A stretch of 7,298 nucleotides of DNA from an uncultured bacterium (GTDB taxonomy: Bacteria; Vulcanimicrobiota; Xenobia; Xenobiales; Xenobiaceae): positions 1 to 7,298 of the forward strand of contig CAKUDB010000034.1 of NCBI GenBank assembly GCA_934644775.1, read 5' to 3'. The notes beneath the pieces are model-generated. The model was not told the origin of the DNA, made no database searches, and saw only the letters and a program-made list of their open reading frames with translations. Made by a program: the position numbers and the translations under genes. Shown in pieces: positions 5,268 to 7,298 of the stretch (within the stretch, counting starts at the first letter, position 1; each line of letters opens with the position of its first letter).

Positions 5268-6782
5268 ATGATTACCGGCGAACTTAAAAATAAAATAGAC
5301 AGCCTTTGGACGACATTGTGGGAAAAAGGTTTAACTGCTCCTTTAGATGTAGTTGAACAGATAACTTACTTAATGTTCATTCGCGACCTTGACAACGCTG
5401 ACCTAAAGCATCAAAAAGAAGCCCAAATGCTCGGTTTAGGTGAATACAAAAGCATTTTTAATGAAAAAGCTAAGGTCGTATACTCTCCAGAAGACATACA
5501 AGAAATAGATGCCAATAAGTTTAGATGGAGCCAATTTAAAGATTTAGAAGCTACCCAAATGTATGCCTTAGTACAAAATGGCGTCTTTCCATTTATTAAA
5601 AAATTACATGGCGATAAAGAAAGCGCTTATGCCAAATACATGGACGACGCCATATTTAAGATTCCTACACCAGCTATTTTAAGCAAGGTGATCACAAAAC
5701 TGGATGAAATTTACGCTGATCTAAATAGTCTAAAAAATGCCGACGTGCGCGGCGATATTTATGAATATTTACTCAGCAAAGTATCCACTCAAGGTATAAA
5801 TGGCCAGTTCCGTACTCCGCGCCATATTATAAAAATGATGGTAGAGCTTATGGAGCCTATGGAAAAAGACACCGTTTGCGATCCAGCTTGCGGTACTTCC
5901 GGTTTTTTAGTGGGAGTGAGCGAATATTTAGCTGCCAACAAAAAGAAAGAAGTTTTCTTCAATAAAGAAAATAAAAAACACTACATGGCCGAAATGTTCC
6001 ATGGTTACGATATGGATCGCACTATGCTGCGTATTGGCGCCATGAATATGATGTTACATGGCGTAGAAAATCCACACATAGAATATCGCGACAGCCTTTC
6101 CGAACAGAACTCAGATAAAGACAAATATACTTTAATTTTGGCCAATCCACCATTTAAAGGCAGCTTAGATGCCGATGATGTTTCTAGCGATTTAATCAAA
6201 ATTTGCGATACTAAGAAGACAGAATTGCTTTTCTTGGCTCTTTTCTTGCGTGCGCTAAAATTGGGCGGTCGCTGCGCTTGTATTGTACCTGACGGTGTAC
6301 TCTTTGGCTCTAGCAAAGCTCATAAGCAAATTAGAAAAGAAATTATCGAAAGCAACCAGCTTTTGGCGGTTATTTCTATGCCTTCGGGAGTATTTAAGCC
6401 TTACGCCGGCGTCTCGACAGCTATTTTAATTTTCAACCGCACCGGTAGCGGCGCTACGGATAAAGTGTGGTTCTACGACATGAAAGCCGACGGCTTCAGT
6501 TTAGACGACAAGCGCCAGCCTATCGAAGCTAACGATATTCCCGACATTATTAAGCGCTACCACAATTTACAAGACGAAGCAGCCCGCGCCCGCACCGAGC
6601 AGTCTTTCTTGGTAGATAAAGACGAAATAATAAAAAACGGCTACGATTTGTCTATCAATAAATACAAAGAGATTGAATACGTTCCCGTCGAGTATGCCCC
6701 CACCAGCCAGCTTTTAGCTGAATTGAAAGATTTGGAAGCGGAAATAGCTCAAGGTTTAGCAGAATTGGAGGCTATGCTGTAG
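5268..6782 (+). CDS. hsdM: Type I restriction-modification DNA methyltransferase subunit HsdM
   Basis: This is a 504-residue protein, the usual HsdM length. HsdM transfers a methyl group from S-adenosylmethionine to the N6 of adenine in the site chosen by HsdS, as an M2S complex, or R2M2S2 with the restriction subunit. The N-terminal HsdM_N helical domain (about 1-140) has the typical ITYLMFIRDLD. GQFRTPR (179-185) leads into the Rossmann-fold catalytic domain, with motif I DPACGTSGFL (205-214) binding SAM and motif IV NPPF (293-296) as the catalytic N6-adenine signature. The last 25 residues form a charged helix (LLAELKDLEAEIA). The open frame runs further upstream to 4920, but ATG 5268 is chosen because MITGELKNKID is the family start and the upstream part overlaps the ATPase remnant. 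The binding site is weak: GGGAA at 5251-5255, 12 bases away. hsdS follows 3 bases after the stop in the same frame. No hsdR lies in the window. Confidence 0.94.
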   Translation: MITGELKNKIDSLWTTLWEKGLTAPLDVVEQITYLMFIRDLDNADLKHQKEAQMLGLGEYKSIFNEKAKVVYSPEDIQEIDANKFRWSQFKDLEATQMYALVQNGVFPFIKKLHGDKESAYAKYMDDAIFKIPTPAILSKVITKLDEIYADLNSLKNADVRGDIYEYLLSKVSTQGINGQFRTPRHIIKMMVELMEPMEKDTVCDPACGTSGFLVGVSEYLAANKKKEVFFNKENKKHYMAEMFHGYDMDRTMLRIGAMNMMLHGVENPHIEYRDSLSEQNSDKDKYTLILANPPFKGSLDADDVSSDLIKICDTKKTELLFLALFLRALKLGGRCACIVPDGVLFGSSKAHKQIRKEIIESNQLLAVISMPSGVFKPYAGVSTAILIFNRTGSGATDKVWFYDMKADGFSLDDKRQPIEANDIPDIIKRYHNLQDEAARARTEQSFLVDKDEIIKNGYDLSINKYKEIEYVPVEYAPTSQLLAELKDLEAEIAQGLAELEAML

Positions 6783-6785
6783 GTT

Positions 6786-7298
6786 ATGAAAGTTAGATTG
6801 GGCGATATTTGCGAGATACAGTACGGTTACGCATTCAATTCAACCTTATTCACCAACGATGATCAGTTTCCGCCTCTAATAAGAATAAGAGACGTTAAGC
6901 GCGGATACTCTGAAACTTTTTACTCGGGGGAATATGATACTAATTATGTCGTACATGCTGGTGATTTATTAGTTGGAATGGACGGAGAATTTAATATTGC
7001 AAGATGGCGCAGTAGAGATGCGCTTCTAAATCAACGGGTTTGTAAAATTACAATATGCCAAGAAGTTGATGAAGAATATTTGCGGTTTGCACTTTCAAAG
7101 GCACTTAAGAAAATAGAAACGCGAACATCATTTGTAACGGTAAAGCACTTATCTGCTAAGGAACTAAATGCACTTGAAATAGAGAGTCCGAGCCTTGAAA
7201 AGCAAAAAGAGATCTCCAATACTCTTGTTAGAATTGAAACAATTATTTGCCTTTATCAGCAACAACTTAGCAAACTTGATGAGTTAATCAAATCCCGA
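6786..7298 (+). CDS. hsdS: Type I restriction-modification specificity subunit HsdS (5' part)
   Basis: The first 171 residues are present; the frame is open to the window end. HsdS recognises the two halves of the DNA target through two target recognition domains (TRDs) held apart by coiled coils. This is the first TRD: it opens with VRLGDICEIQYGYAF, then LIRIRDV (31-37), GDLLVGMDGEFNIARWR (59-75) and LLNQRVCKI (80-88), and TSFVTVKHLS (114-123). From about residue 135 the conserved helix begins (LEKQKEISNTL...LYQQQLSKLDELIKSR). A normal HsdS has a second TRD, so roughly 200 more residues should follow. ATG at 6786 is preceded by GGAGG (6767-6771) at a long 14-base distance; translational coupling to hsdM is likely. 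G+C is about 37%, lower than hsdM, and AGA arginine codons are common, which fits an exchanged TRD. Confidence 0.92.
   Translation, partial: MKVRLGDICEIQYGYAFNSTLFTNDDQFPPLIRIRDVKRGYSETFYSGEYDTNYVVHAGDLLVGMDGEFNIARWRSRDALLNQRVCKITICQEVDEEYLRFALSKALKKIETRTSFVTVKHLSAKELNALEIESPSLEKQKEISNTLVRIETIICLYQQQLSKLDELIKSR

Noticed and set aside
6005..6316. Minus-strand open frame inside hsdM
   Set aside because: Antisense to the catalytic NPPF region of a clear methyltransferase.
7031..7219. Minus-strand open frame inside hsdS
   Set aside because: Antisense to the conserved end of the first TRD and the coiled-coil region of HsdS.
2667..7298. A new multi-gene defence system made of ATPase, DUF6788 and hsdMS
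   Set aside because: The ATPase is on the other strand with its own regulation, the DUF6788/ATPase locus is broken, and hsdMS follows a terminator; nothing shows that they act together.

Overview
The window looks like a chromosomal stretch of a low-to-moderate G+C bacterium, most likely a member of the Bacillota. The evidence is the Bacillota-type MATE pump and LysR pair, strong AGGAGG/AGGAAG ribosome binding sites, a rho-independent terminator with a clean T-run, and a relic whose relatives I know mainly from gut Clostridia/Negativicutes-like genomes. A finer placement (for example Negativicutes/Acidaminococcaceae) is only a guess. There are no rRNA or tRNA genes and no complete insertion sequence.

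Layout. (1) 1-175: non-coding, richer in G+C than the rest, with a perfect 8-bp stem-loop. (2) 176-2655: a divergent pair made of a LysR-family regulator (minus, TTG start) and a MATE-family efflux transporter (plus), with the pump closed by a strong terminator at 2611-2655. (3) 2667-4004: an intact AAA_14/DUF4143-type ATPase on the minus strand, convergent with the pump. (4) 4005-4222: a regulatory region between the divergent ATPase and the following plus-strand genes. It holds an AT-rich array of CACA/TGTG motifs in exact 32-bp phase, a small inverted repeat, and a plus-strand promoter with helically phased GGGTATAAT repeats. (5) 4223-5121: a degenerate locus where the start of a small DUF6788-like gene runs out of frame into the C-terminal part of a second ATPase/DUF4143-like gene, as if an internal deletion had fused the two. 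(6) 5268-7298: the start of a type I restriction-modification operon, with a complete hsdM and an hsdS cut by the window edge. No hsdR is visible.

How the parts fit together. The LysR regulator probably controls the divergent pump. The type I methyltransferase (HsdM) and specificity subunit (HsdS) would form the modification enzyme and, with an HsdR outside the window, a restriction complex. The intact and relic ATPases together with the RM operon give this half of the window the look of an accessory or defence region with turnover. I did not find a convincing new multi-gene system. The most unusual sequence is the phased operator-like array at 4021-4109. The deletion-fusion relic and the hsdM/hsdS junction, which share one reading frame across an amber stop, are the next most interesting.
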